A stretch of 7,361 bases of DNA from Lachnospiraceae bacterium UBA3845 (GCA_002392705.1 DGHP01000023.1:6298-13658), one strand, 5' to 3'; numbered from the stretch's first letter, positions 1-5,761 are shown. Notes: a model not told the origin generated them from the sequence alone. Program-made: numbers and translations.

Positions 1-17
1 CCGCATCTAACCGTTGA

Positions 18-91
18 CAGCAGAAAGCCGCTGCCGCAGCAGATCCGCTGTCAGCAGAAAGCCGCTGCCGCAGCAGATCCGCTGTCAGCAG
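18..91. repeat. 34-bp tandem repeat, two identical copies plus a 6-bp start of a third
   Basis: Two identical 34-bp units occupy 18-51 and 52-85, and the first six bases of a third copy (CAGCAG) follow at 86-91 before the sequence diverges. The unit is rich in CAG/CTG and CCG and contains the near-palindrome GCTGCCGCAGC. Because 34 is not a multiple of three, any coding reading would change frame between copies, so this is more likely intergenic than a protein repeat. It lies just upstream of the desulfurase gene. Its function is unknown; replication slippage is the simplest origin. Confidence 0.95.
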
Positions 92-122
92 GGCGAGAAG
101 AGAAAAGGAAAATGATCTGACG

Positions 123-1283
123 ATGGAAGCATACCTGGATAATTCCGCCACGACTCCTGTATCGGAGGCCGTGCGGGATATCGTAGTCAAGACGATGACG
201 GAAGCTTACGGGAATCCTTCTTCAAAGCATCTGAAGGGACTCGAGGCGGAGCGCTATGTGAGAGAAGCCCGGGAGCGGATTGCCGCTACCCTTAAGGCGG
301 ACGAAAAGGAGATATTTTTTACCTCCGGCGGGACAGAGTCCAACAACTGGGCCCTGATCGGAGGCGCCATGGCGAACCGGAGGGCAGGGAACCATATCAT
401 AACTTCAAGCATAGAACATGCCGCAGTGCTGCAGCCGCTTGCTTTTCTCCAGGATATGGGCTTCAGGGTTACATTTCTTCCGGTTGACAGCCGCGGGCGG
501 ATCAGCCTGGAAGATCTGAAGAATGCCCTCTGCAGCGAGACAATCCTGGTTTCAATCATGTATGTGAACAACGAGATCGGGACCGTCGAGCCGGTTGCCG
601 AGGCGGGGAAGATCATCAAAGACTATAATCCCGGAATCCTCTTTCATGTGGACGCCATCCAGGCCTACGGGAAATACCGGATTATCCCGAAAAAGATGCA
701 GATCGACCTGCTCAGCGTCAGCGGACATAAGTTTCATGGGCCGAAGGGCAGCGGATTTCTGTATATCCGGGCCAATGCCAAAATTAAACCCCTGCTCTAT
801 GGCGGAGGCCAGCAGAAAGGCATGCGGTCGGGAACAGACAATGTCCCGGGCTGCGCCGGCCTGGGCACGGCGGCAGCGGAAGCCTATACGGAACTTGAAT
901 CAAAGACAGCGCGCATGAGGGCCTGCAAAAAGCGCCTGACGGACGGACTGCTGCAGATCGAAGGGACAAAGATCAATTCCTGCATGGAAGACGAACTCAG
1001 CGCGCCTCATATTGTCAGCTGCAGCTTTGAGAACGTCCGGTCGGAAGTTCTCCTCCATGCGCTGGAGGAAAAGGGCGTATATGTTTCCTCCGGGTCTGCC
1101 TGCTCCTCCAATAAGAAGATTCCGGTCAGCGCCGTTCTGCAGGAGATCCGCCTGCCGGCGTCTTTGCTGGAGTCCACGATCCGCTTCAGCTTCAGTGACT
1201 GGACGACGGAGGAAGAGATCGATTATGCACTGGATGTGCTGCGGGAACTGCTGCCGAGGCTGCGCCGCTATACCCGCCGCTGA
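123..1283 (+). CDS. nifS: Cysteine desulfurase, NifS/IscS family (probable sulfur donor for ThiI)
   Basis: This 386-residue cytosolic PLP enzyme converts L-cysteine to alanine and leaves a persulfide on its active-site cysteine. Visible family marks are the N-terminal YLDNSAT motif (residues 4-10), TSGGTESNN (67-75), the PLP-stacking His99 in SSIEHA, Asp177 and Gln180 in HVDAIQ, the PLP-binding Lys203 in SGHKFHGPKG, the catalytic Cys327 in SSGSACSS, and Arg354 in the C-terminal RFSFS motif. Length is normal. The ATG at 123 gives the standard N-terminus; the nearest Shine-Dalgarno-like sequence, AAGGA at 105-109, is rather far (13 nt). thiI follows 128 bp downstream, as in the NifZ-ThiI pairing of Bacillus subtilis, so the most likely role is feeding sulfur to ThiI for tRNA 4-thiouridine. 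A wider role in Fe-S cluster supply cannot be excluded. Family assignment is firm; partner choice is inferred from position. Confidence 0.96.
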   Translation: MEAYLDNSATTPVSEAVRDIVVKTMTEAYGNPSSKHLKGLEAERYVREARERIAATLKADEKEIFFTSGGTESNNWALIGGAMANRRAGNHIITSSIEHAAVLQPLAFLQDMGFRVTFLPVDSRGRISLEDLKNALCSETILVSIMYVNNEIGTVEPVAEAGKIIKDYNPGILFHVDAIQAYGKYRIIPKKMQIDLLSVSGHKFHGPKGSGFLYIRANAKIKPLLYGGGQQKGMRSGTDNVPGCAGLGTAAAEAYTELESKTARMRACKKRLTDGLLQIEGTKINSCMEDELSAPHIVSCSFENVRSEVLLHALEEKGVYVSSGSACSSNKKIPVSAVLQEIRLPASLLESTIRFSFSDWTTEEEIDYALDVLRELLPRLRRYTRR

Positions 1284-1396
1284 AAAGGAAGAACCGTGCT
1301 GCAGGATACATCTGCCGCTGAAAAGGAAGAACCGGGCTGCAGAATATATCTGCAGTCGAAAAGAAAGGACCAGACTGCAGAGTGCATCTGCAGGAG
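1277..1396. repeat. 38-bp tandem repeat, three copies plus a partial fourth, each able to form a hairpin
   Basis: Units lie at 1277-1314, 1315-1352 and 1353-1390, and the start of a fourth (CAGGAG) follows at 1391-1396. Units 1 and 2 differ at 3 positions; unit 3 is more diverged (about 10 of 38). The array begins inside the last codons of the desulfurase gene, so its TGA stop belongs to unit 1. CTGCAG occurs five times here. Each unit can pair its CTGCAG with the CTGCAG (or CTGCCG) at the next unit boundary: 1299-1304 with 1312-1317 (one mismatch), 1335-1343 with 1349-1357 (9 bp, 5-nt loop), and 1375-1381 with 1387-1393 (7 bp, 5-nt loop). The array fills most of the gap before thiI. Confidence 0.95.
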
Positions 1397-1399
1397 AAT

Positions 1400-1403
1400 G
1401 AGG
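1400..1403 (+). promoter_or_regulatory. Ribosome binding site deciding the thiI start
   Basis: GAGG sits 8 nt before the ATG at 1412, and a stronger AGGAG at 1392-1396 lies 15 nt before it. An in-frame GTG at 1382 would add ten residues, but it lies inside the third 38-bp repeat, has no good Shine-Dalgarno at the right distance, and would add residues the family lacks. The ATG at 1412 puts the conserved YGEIGIKGKNR motif about 10 residues from the N-terminus, as usual for ThiI. Confidence 0.7.
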
Positions 1404-1411
1404 ATGACTGC

Positions 1412-2635
1412 ATGGTATACAGAACATTTCTGATTAAATACGGAGAGATCGGGATCAAGGGAAAAAACCGCAATGTTTTTGAGGATGCGCTTGTCAGCCA
1501 GATCCGCCGCGCACTTGATAAGCTGGAGGGCTCCTTCAAGGTCTGGAAGGAGCAGGGCCGCGTGATTATCGATGTGGAGGGGGAAGGGGACAGCTATGAT
1601 TATGATGAGCTGATCGAGGCGCTCCAGAGAGTATTCGGCATCGTCGGTATCTGCCCTGTAGTGAAGCTTCCCGTCGGTCCTCTGGAGGAACTGGCCCGGA
1701 GCGCCGTGGATTTTATGGGGGAGACCTACGGACTTTCCGGGCAGGGATCTGCCGCCGGCCCGGATAAGAAGATGAGCTTCAAGGTACATTGCCGCAGGGC
1801 GAATAAGAATTATCCGGTCACATCGATGGATGTCAATGCCTATGTCGGCGAGAAACTCCTTGAAGCCTTCGGCGCATCCCTTGAAGTGGATGTCCATAAG
1901 CCGCAGGTGATGCTTTACATGGAAGTGCGGGATGAGGTTTATATCTACTCACAGATTATTCCCGGACCCGGCGGGATGCCGGTGGGAACCAACGGAAAAG
2001 CCATGCTGCTTCTCTCCGGCGGGATCGATTCCCCGGTCGCCGGATACATGATCGCCAAGAGAGGCGTGAAAATCGATGCGGTGTACTTCCACGCGCCGCC
2101 ATACACCAGTGAGCGCGCAAAGCAGAAGGTCGTCGATCTGGCAAAGATCGTCGCCCGCTATTCCGGCCCGATCCGCCTTCATGTCGTTAATTTTACAGAC
2201 ATTCAGCTGGCAATCTATGACAAGTGCCCGCACGACGAGCTGACCATCATCATGCGCCGCTATATGATGCGCATCGCCGAATACTTTGCCGGGAAGAGCA
2301 GCTGCCAGGCACTGATTACGGGGGAGAGCATCGGCCAGGTCGCCAGCCAGACGATCCAGAGCCTGGTCTGCACGGATGAAGCCTGCACGATGCCGGTCTT
2401 CCGCCCGGTTATCGGATTTGACAAGCAGGAGATTATCGACCTGTCCCTTAAGATCGGGACCTATGATATCTCCATTCAGCCCTTTGAAGACTGCTGCACG
2501 ATCTTTGTCGCGAAGCATCCTGTTACAAAACCGCATCTGGATATCATTCAGAAGTCGGAGAAAAAGCTGGATGACGTGATCGACGGTCTGATGAAGGAGG
2601 CCCTGGAGACGACAGAACTGATCGAGATCGACTGA
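1412..2635 (+). CDS. thiI: tRNA 4-thiouridine synthase ThiI, without rhodanese domain
   Basis: The 407-residue protein adenylates uridine 8 of tRNA and replaces its oxygen with sulfur from a desulfurase persulfide, giving s4U8; in some bacteria ThiI also serves thiamine thiazole synthesis. In order it shows an N-terminal ferredoxin-like segment with YGEIGIKGKNR (residues 10-20), a THUMP domain (roughly 60-165), and an adenylation domain whose PP-loop SGGIDSP spans residues 202-208. TGESIGQVASQ (303-313) and the FEDCCTIF stretch with Cys361/Cys362 are typical of the family. E. coli ThiI is about 482 residues and ends in a rhodanese domain carrying the persulfide cysteine; that domain is absent here, as in the Bacillus type, so direct transfer from the upstream desulfurase is expected. 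A terminator stem begins 17 nt after the stop, so nifS-thiI reads as a closed two-gene unit within this window. Confidence 0.97.
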   Translation: MVYRTFLIKYGEIGIKGKNRNVFEDALVSQIRRALDKLEGSFKVWKEQGRVIIDVEGEGDSYDYDELIEALQRVFGIVGICPVVKLPVGPLEELARSAVDFMGETYGLSGQGSAAGPDKKMSFKVHCRRANKNYPVTSMDVNAYVGEKLLEAFGASLEVDVHKPQVMLYMEVRDEVYIYSQIIPGPGGMPVGTNGKAMLLLSGGIDSPVAGYMIAKRGVKIDAVYFHAPPYTSERAKQKVVDLAKIVARYSGPIRLHVVNFTDIQLAIYDKCPHDELTIIMRRYMMRIAEYFAGKSSCQALITGESIGQVASQTIQSLVCTDEACTMPVFRPVIGFDKQEIIDLSLKIGTYDISIQPFEDCCTIFVAKHPVTKPHLDIIQKSEKKLDDVIDGLMKEALETTELIEID

Positions 2636-2651
2636 GAGAAAAGATAAAGAA

Positions 2652-2690
2652 CGGCCGCCGCGGACGATACCGCGGCGGCCGGAAAATTCT
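2652..2690. terminator. Strong bidirectional rho-independent terminator between convergent genes
   Basis: A perfect 12-bp inverted repeat (CGGCCGCCGCGG at 2652-2663, complement at 2670-2681) encloses the 6-nt loop ACGATA. On the minus strand the stem is followed by a U-rich run (complement of 2636-2651), a good terminator tail for the HPr-like gene. On the plus strand it is followed by AAAATTCTT, a weaker tail but suitably placed after thiI. One element therefore probably stops transcription from both sides. Confidence 0.85.
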
Positions 2691-2786
2691 TATGGGAAAA
2701 CCCGTATGATGCTGCAGCCGGCTGAGGATGGCGGCCGGATCCCGGACCCGGTATCCGGATCAGGCAGCCGCATGGATACGCGCCTC

Positions 2787-3017
2787 TCAGATCAGATATG
2801 GCTTCAGGACTTCAAGAATCTCGTCAACATCTTCCTCCGCATGGATGCTGAGGTCGATCGGCTTGGAAAGATCCAGACTGAAGATACCCATAATGGACTT
2901 GGCGTCGATCACATATCTGCCGGATACCAGATCAAAGTCATAATCGAACTTGGTAATATCATTGACAAAGGACTTTACCTTGTCGATCGAATTGAGAGAA
3001 ATCTGTACTGTTTTCAT
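2787..3017 (-). CDS. HPr-family protein lacking the phosphocarrier histidine
   Basis: The 76-residue product matches the HPr fold: the segment around residue 40, AKSIMGIFSLDLSKP, aligns with the HPr Ser46 region (KSIMG; here Ser41), and the end (EEDVDEILEVLKPYLI) matches the last HPr helix. The phosphocarrier loop GIHARPA is missing; residues 8-18 read LNSIDKVKSFV with no histidine, and the only His is residue 59. It therefore should not accept phosphate from PTS Enzyme I, though the serine site used by HPr kinase in Firmicutes is retained, as in the regulatory paralogue Crh. The ATG at 3017 was chosen over an upstream in-frame ATG (3125) because GGAGGAA at 3025-3031 lies 7 nt before it and the longer version adds 36 unrelated residues. 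It is monocistronic, divergent from mtaB and convergent with thiI. A CcpA-cofactor or other regulatory role is a guess. Confidence 0.9.
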   Translation of the reverse strand: MKTVQISLNSIDKVKSFVNDITKFDYDFDLVSGRYVIDAKSIMGIFSLDLSKPIDLSIHAEEDVDEILEVLKPYLI

Positions 3018-3024
3018 CGGTTTG

Positions 3025-3031
3025 TTCCTCC
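3025..3031 (-). promoter_or_regulatory. Strong ribosome binding site of the HPr-like gene
   Basis: Read on the minus strand, GGAGGAA lies 7 nt upstream of the ATG at 3017. It settles the start codon against the longer reading from 3125, which has no comparable site. Confidence 0.85.
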
Positions 3032-3085
3032 ATATGGTTCTGTATAATTTAAAAGCAGGCCGGGTTGAAATCCGTATGCCTGACG

Positions 3086-3107
3086 AAGGAGAAGATGATA
3101 TCTCCTT
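3086..3107 (-). promoter_or_regulatory. Hairpin in the predicted 5' leader of the HPr-like gene
   Basis: AAGGAGA (3086-3092) and TCTCCTT (3101-3107) form a perfect 7-bp stem with an 8-nt loop; a G-U pair and three further pairs (3082-3084 with 3110-3112) extend it past a one-base bulge. If transcription starts near 3156 it lies mid-leader, about 70 nt before the start codon. There is no U tract on either side, so it is not an intrinsic terminator as it stands. One stem arm on the minus strand reads AAGGAGA, which resembles a Shine-Dalgarno sequence. Function is unknown. Confidence 0.45.
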
Positions 3108-3142
3108 TTGTCTGCTGCCGGACATCAGAGTTGTTCAAACAT

Positions 3143-3157
3143 TTGCGCATTGCACAA
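3143..3157. promoter_or_regulatory. Candidate operator dyad at the HPr-like gene transcription start
   Basis: TTGCGCATTGCACAA is a 15-bp dyad with one mismatched pair (T-T-G-x-G-C-A around a central base). It covers the predicted transcription start (about 3156) of the minus-strand promoter and lies in the spacer of the possible plus-strand promoter. A wider AGTTGT (3129-3134) / ACAACT (3154-3159) pair overlaps it but has a different centre. It does not fit the CcpA cre or CtsR consensus. The binding protein, if any, is unknown. Confidence 0.35.
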
Positions 3158-3158
3158 C

Positions 3159-3164
3159 TACAAT
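3159..3164 (+). promoter_or_regulatory. Possible -10 box for mtaB
   Basis: TACAAT at 3159-3164 matches five of six consensus bases and would start mtaB transcription near 3171, giving a leader of about 44 nt. The -35 at 17 bp spacing (CAAACA, 3136-3141) is poor. It overlaps the opposing -10 box of the HPr-like gene by two bases, so the two promoters could not be occupied at once. Confidence 0.35.
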
Positions 3165-3191
3165 AGTATCTTTTTCGGGGGGAAAAGTCAA
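3163..3191 (-). promoter_or_regulatory. Sigma-A type promoter for the HPr-like gene
   Basis: On the minus strand TTGACT (3186-3191) and TACTAT (3163-3168) are separated by exactly 17 bp, each matching five of six consensus bases. The predicted start is near 3156, giving a leader of about 139 nt. A second, weaker -10-like TATACA at 3041-3046 lies so close to the gene that its transcript would start almost at the ribosome binding site. Confidence 0.7.
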
Positions 3192-3214
3192 GACAGCTGG
3201 AGAATGAGATTGAC

Positions 3215-4723
3215 ATGAATTTATTTGCAGGAAAGACGGCGGCACTCAGAACACTGGGCTGCAAAGTAAATGTATATGAGACGGATGCAATGCGTTCGAT
3301 GCTGGAGGAAGCAGGCTTCAGAATCGTCCCTTTCGCTCCGGGCGCGGATGTCTATGTGATCAATACCTGTTCCGTCACAAATATCGCTGACCGCAAGAGC
3401 AGGCAGATGATTCACCGCGCGCGCACGCTGAACCCGGATGCTGTGGTGGTGGCCTGCGGCTGCTATGTTCAGACGGCTGTCGACCGTACCGGGCTGGATG
3501 TGGACGCGGACCTGATCATCGGCAGCAGCCGGAAAAAAGAACTTGTACAGGAACTGGAAAAGTTTTACACAGCCCTTCAGGAGGCAAAGGAGGAGGGCGG
3601 CACGGACGCGCTGCCGGCAGAATGCGTGGGAGACGTCATGCATGAGCCTTCCTTTGAGGAGATGCCTCTGTCCGGCGTAGAGGGACATACCCGGGCTTAT
3701 ATCAAGGTGCAGGACGGCTGCAACATGTTCTGCTCCTACTGCATTATTCCCTATGCCAGAGGACGGATCCGCAGCAGGAAAATTTCAGATATCCTTCCGG
3801 AACTGGAGCATCTCGCCGGGCAGGGAATCCGGGAGATTGTTCTGACCGGCATCCATCTCTCCTCCTATGGAGTGGATTTCGGGAATGAGGAAGTGGAATC
3901 CTTCTACCGTGGGGAACTGCCTGCCGGAAAGGGAGGATGGCAGGCAAGATCGAGACTGATCGATCTGATAGAAGCGGCTGCGGGAGTGCCCGGAATTGAG
4001 AGAATCCGTCTGGGTTCCCTGGAACCGACGATCATTACGGAAGAATTTGCGCGCCGTCTGAGCCGGATAATGGAATTCTGTCCGCATTTCCACCTCTCTC
4101 TCCAGAGCGGCTGCGACAGTGTGCTGCGGCGCATGAACCGTCACTATACGACCCGGGATTACGCCGGACGTGTCGAATGCCTGCGCAGATACTTTGACAA
4201 TCCTGCCATCACGACGGATGTGATCGTGGGTTTCCCGGGCGAGACGGAAGAGGAATTTGAGGAGACGGTCAAATATCTGGAAAAGATCCGCCTGTATGAA
4301 ACTCATATTTTCAAATATTCCTTAAGAGCCGGAACCAGGGCAGCCTCCATGGAGGGCCAGGTAACGGAACAGGTCAAGACCAGGCGGTCGGATATCCTGC
4401 TCAGGCTGAACGCGCGAAACAAGGCGGCCTATGAAAAGTCCTGGGACGGCAGGGAAGCGGAAGTGCTGATCGAGGAGGAAGCGCGCAGGAACGCGGACGG
4501 CAGCCCGGCGCTGCCGAATGTGGAAAAGCTGGCCTCCGGCCGTGGAGAAAACGGAGACGGGGAGCAGCTGCTGATCCGGATGGAATCCGCCGGCGGAGGG
4601 ACAGGAGTCTACACAGGCTATACCAGACAGTATATAAGAGTGTTTGTTAAATCCGATGCCGACATTTGCGGAAGAATCGTGAAAGGCAAGTTGCAGGTTG
4701 ATAATTTGGGCTTTTTATACTAG
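3215..4723 (+). CDS. mtaB: tRNA t6A37 methylthiotransferase MtaB
   Basis: This 502-residue radical-SAM enzyme with two [4Fe-4S] clusters converts t6A37 to ms2t6A37 in ANN-reading tRNAs such as tRNA-Lys. The N-terminal cluster ligands are Cys16 (TLGCKVN), Cys52 (INTCSVT) and Cys83 (CGCYVQ). The SAM cluster motif is GCNMFCSYC with Cys169, Cys173 and Cys176, followed by IIPYARGRIRSR. TGIH (211-214), LQSGCDSVLRRMNR (296-309) and DVIVGFPGETEEEF (335-348) are family blocks, and the C-terminal part from about 410 is a TRAM domain ending in GYTRQYIRVFV. KVN after Cys16 separates MtaB from MiaB. It is about 50 residues longer than the Bacillus enzyme; the extra length is near 222-246 and 420-463. The ATG at 3215 has GGAG at 3199-3202, somewhat distant. 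It appears to be transcribed alone or to read into ireB. Confidence 0.97.
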   Translation: MNLFAGKTAALRTLGCKVNVYETDAMRSMLEEAGFRIVPFAPGADVYVINTCSVTNIADRKSRQMIHRARTLNPDAVVVACGCYVQTAVDRTGLDVDADLIIGSSRKKELVQELEKFYTALQEAKEEGGTDALPAECVGDVMHEPSFEEMPLSGVEGHTRAYIKVQDGCNMFCSYCIIPYARGRIRSRKISDILPELEHLAGQGIREIVLTGIHLSSYGVDFGNEEVESFYRGELPAGKGGWQARSRLIDLIEAAAGVPGIERIRLGSLEPTIITEEFARRLSRIMEFCPHFHLSLQSGCDSVLRRMNRHYTTRDYAGRVECLRRYFDNPAITTDVIVGFPGETEEEFEETVKYLEKIRLYETHIFKYSLRAGTRAASMEGQVTEQVKTRRSDILLRLNARNKAAYEKSWDGREAEVLIEEEARRNADGSPALPNVEKLASGRGENGDGEQLLIRMESAGGGTGVYTGYTRQYIRVFVKSDADICGRIVKGKLQVDNLGFLY

Positions 4724-4726
4724 AAT
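4698..4726 (+). promoter_or_regulatory. Promoter for ireB-ruvX-DUF1292, embedded in the mtaB 3' end
   Basis: TTGATA (4698-4703) and TAGAAT (4721-4726) are 17 bp apart and each matches five of six consensus bases. The -10 box contains the mtaB stop codon TAG. The predicted start is near 4733, leaving a leader of about 60 nt before ireB. That leader region carries three CAGGTRA copies (4732-4738, 4746-4752, 4769-4775) and an ACCTG (4752-4756) that could pair with the last one. No terminator separates mtaB from ireB, so read-through is also possible. Confidence 0.65.
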
Positions 4727-4793
4727 ATAGTCAGGTGACTGTGTTCAGGTAACCTGTAACATAACTGGCAGGTGATTTGAAGGACGTGTTGAT

Positions 4794-5066
4794 ATGGCAG
4801 ATATTTATAATACGCAGTATTTCAATGTAGAGGCCGACCCGGAGATCAGGGTGAAAAAGGTGCTCGAGCTGGTGTATATCGCTATGACGGAGAAGGGTTA
4901 CAATCCTGTGAACCAGATCGTGGGTTATATCATCTCAGGAGACCCGACTTACATTACCAGCCATAAGAACGCACGCAGCATGATCATGAAAGTGGAGCGT
5001 GATGAGATCGTCGAGGAACTCCTGAAGGAGTATATCCGGAACGAATCCTGGAAGAGGCGCGCATGA
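4794..5066 (+). CDS. ireB: IreB-family regulatory phosphoprotein (DUF965/UPF0297)
   Basis: This 90-residue cytosolic protein carries the conserved core [23 protein letters not shown] (residues 33-55, key residues GYNP and SGDP) and the ending [13 protein letters not shown]. In Enterococcus faecalis IreB is phosphorylated by the PASTA kinase IreK on two N-terminal threonines (Thr4 and Thr7) and acts as a negative regulator of cephalosporin tolerance; the Bacillus homologue is YrzL. Here the tail reads [10 protein letters not shown], so only Thr7 is present among the two positions. GAAGGA at 4779-4784 lies 9 nt before the ATG. Its TGA overlaps the ruvX ATG (ATGA), so the two are translationally coupled. 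The ireB-ruvX-DUF1292 order is conserved in Firmicutes. The kinase is not in this window. Confidence 0.96.
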   Translation: MADIYNTQYFNVEADPEIRVKKVLELVYIAMTEKGYNPVNQIVGYIISGDPTYITSHKNARSMIMKVERDEIVEELLKEYIRNESWKRRA

Positions 5067-5761
5067 CAGGTTCTTTGGAGATGAATCCGGAACAGCCTTC
5101 ACGCGGCGGACGCATTATGGGGCTTGATTTCGGTTCAAAGACGGTCGGGGTGGCTGTGTCGGACGCACTGCTTCTGACTGCGCAGGGTGTTGAGATTATC
5201 CGCCGCAAGAGCGAGAACAAGCTCCGCAGGACCCTTGCACGGATCGAGGAACTGGCCGGCCAGTATCAGGTGACGGAGATTGTGCTGGGGCTTCCGCGTA
5301 ATATGAATTATACGGTGGGTGACCGGGCCCTTCGGACGGTCGAATTCCGGGAGATGCTGATCCGGCGGACAGGTCTTCCGGTTATTCTCTGGGATGAGCG
5401 GCTGACGACTGTGGCCGCGGACCGTCTGATGATGGAGACCGGCATACGGCGCGAGAACCGTAAGGAATATGTGGATGAGATCGCCGCGATGCTGATCCTC
5501 CAGGGTTATCTGGACAGACTGTCCTCAGGCCAGCCGCTTCCCGGGACGGATCCGGAAGCGCTCCTTAAAGCCTGCAGGCTGCGGGCCGCGGAGTCGTCCG
5601 GGGAGGAAAACGGGCCGGAAGCGCCGGCGGAAGAAGCGCTGCGGGAAAAGTATGAACCGGAAGCGCCGGCGGAAGAAGCGCCGCGGGAAAAGTATGAACC
5701 GGTAACGCCGGCGGAAGAAGCGCCGCTGGAAGAAAACGAACCGGAAGTACGGAGAGAATAA
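5063..5761 (+). CDS. ruvX: RuvX/YqgF RNase H-fold nuclease with a repetitive acidic C-terminal tail
   Basis: Residues 17-155 form the YqgF domain: [18 protein letters not shown] with Asp22, [14 protein letters not shown] (73-86), LWDERLTT (109-116) with Asp111/Glu112, and [15 protein letters not shown] with Asp138. YqgF proteins are proposed Holliday-junction resolvases and, in E. coli, act in 16S rRNA 5' processing. The family is usually about 140-150 residues; this one has 232. The extra length is a Glu/Pro-rich tail holding three 14-residue repeats of the type [14 protein letters not shown] (185-198, 199-212, 213-226). The start at 5063 overlaps the ireB stop by 4 nt and has GAGG at 5054-5057; it adds 16 residues before RIMGLD. 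The tail ends abruptly, PEVRRE, in a remnant repeat unit, and the repeat continues out of frame after the stop, so the C-terminus looks like the product of a recent indel. The catalytic domain is intact. Confidence 0.95.
   Translation: MTGSLEMNPEQPSRGGRIMGLDFGSKTVGVAVSDALLLTAQGVEIIRRKSENKLRRTLARIEELAGQYQVTEIVLGLPRNMNYTVGDRALRTVEFREMLIRRTGLPVILWDERLTTVAADRLMMETGIRRENRKEYVDEIAAMLILQGYLDRLSSGQPLPGTDPEALLKACRLRAAESSGEENGPEAPAEEALREKYEPEAPAEEAPREKYEPVTPAEEAPLEENEPEVRRE

Noticed and set aside
14..19. Perfect TTGACA -35 box
   Set aside because: No -10-like hexamer occurs 16-18 bp downstream (37-42 reads CAGCAG), and TTGACAG also occurs within the desulfurase gene at 484, so it is likely chance.
1..120. 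Frame open from the left edge to a TGA at 118-120, possibly the end of an upstream gene
   Set aside because: Only 39 codons, no recognisable protein character, and the two identical 34-bp copies would be read in different frames. The sequence to the left is needed to decide, so it is discussed as a finding but not called as a gene.
1382..1411. Upstream GTG start for thiI adding ten residues
   Set aside because: It lies inside the third 38-bp repeat, has no proper ribosome binding site, and the family N-terminus fits the ATG at 1412.
900..1897. Minus-strand frames opposite the desulfurase and thiI, up to 209 codons
   Set aside because: They overlap strongly supported genes and cross the 38-bp repeat array; the apparent Ser/Leu-rich repeats in them are just the DNA repeat read in translation.
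2735..2758. CCGGAT / ATCCGG inverted repeat downstream of the HPr-like gene
   Set aside because: Only 6 bp with a 12-nt loop and no U tract on either strand; the strong 12-bp stem at 2652-2681 already explains termination.
2706..3047. 113-codon plus-strand frame opposite the HPr-like gene
   Set aside because: It is antisense to a well-matched HPr-family gene and has no family resemblance.
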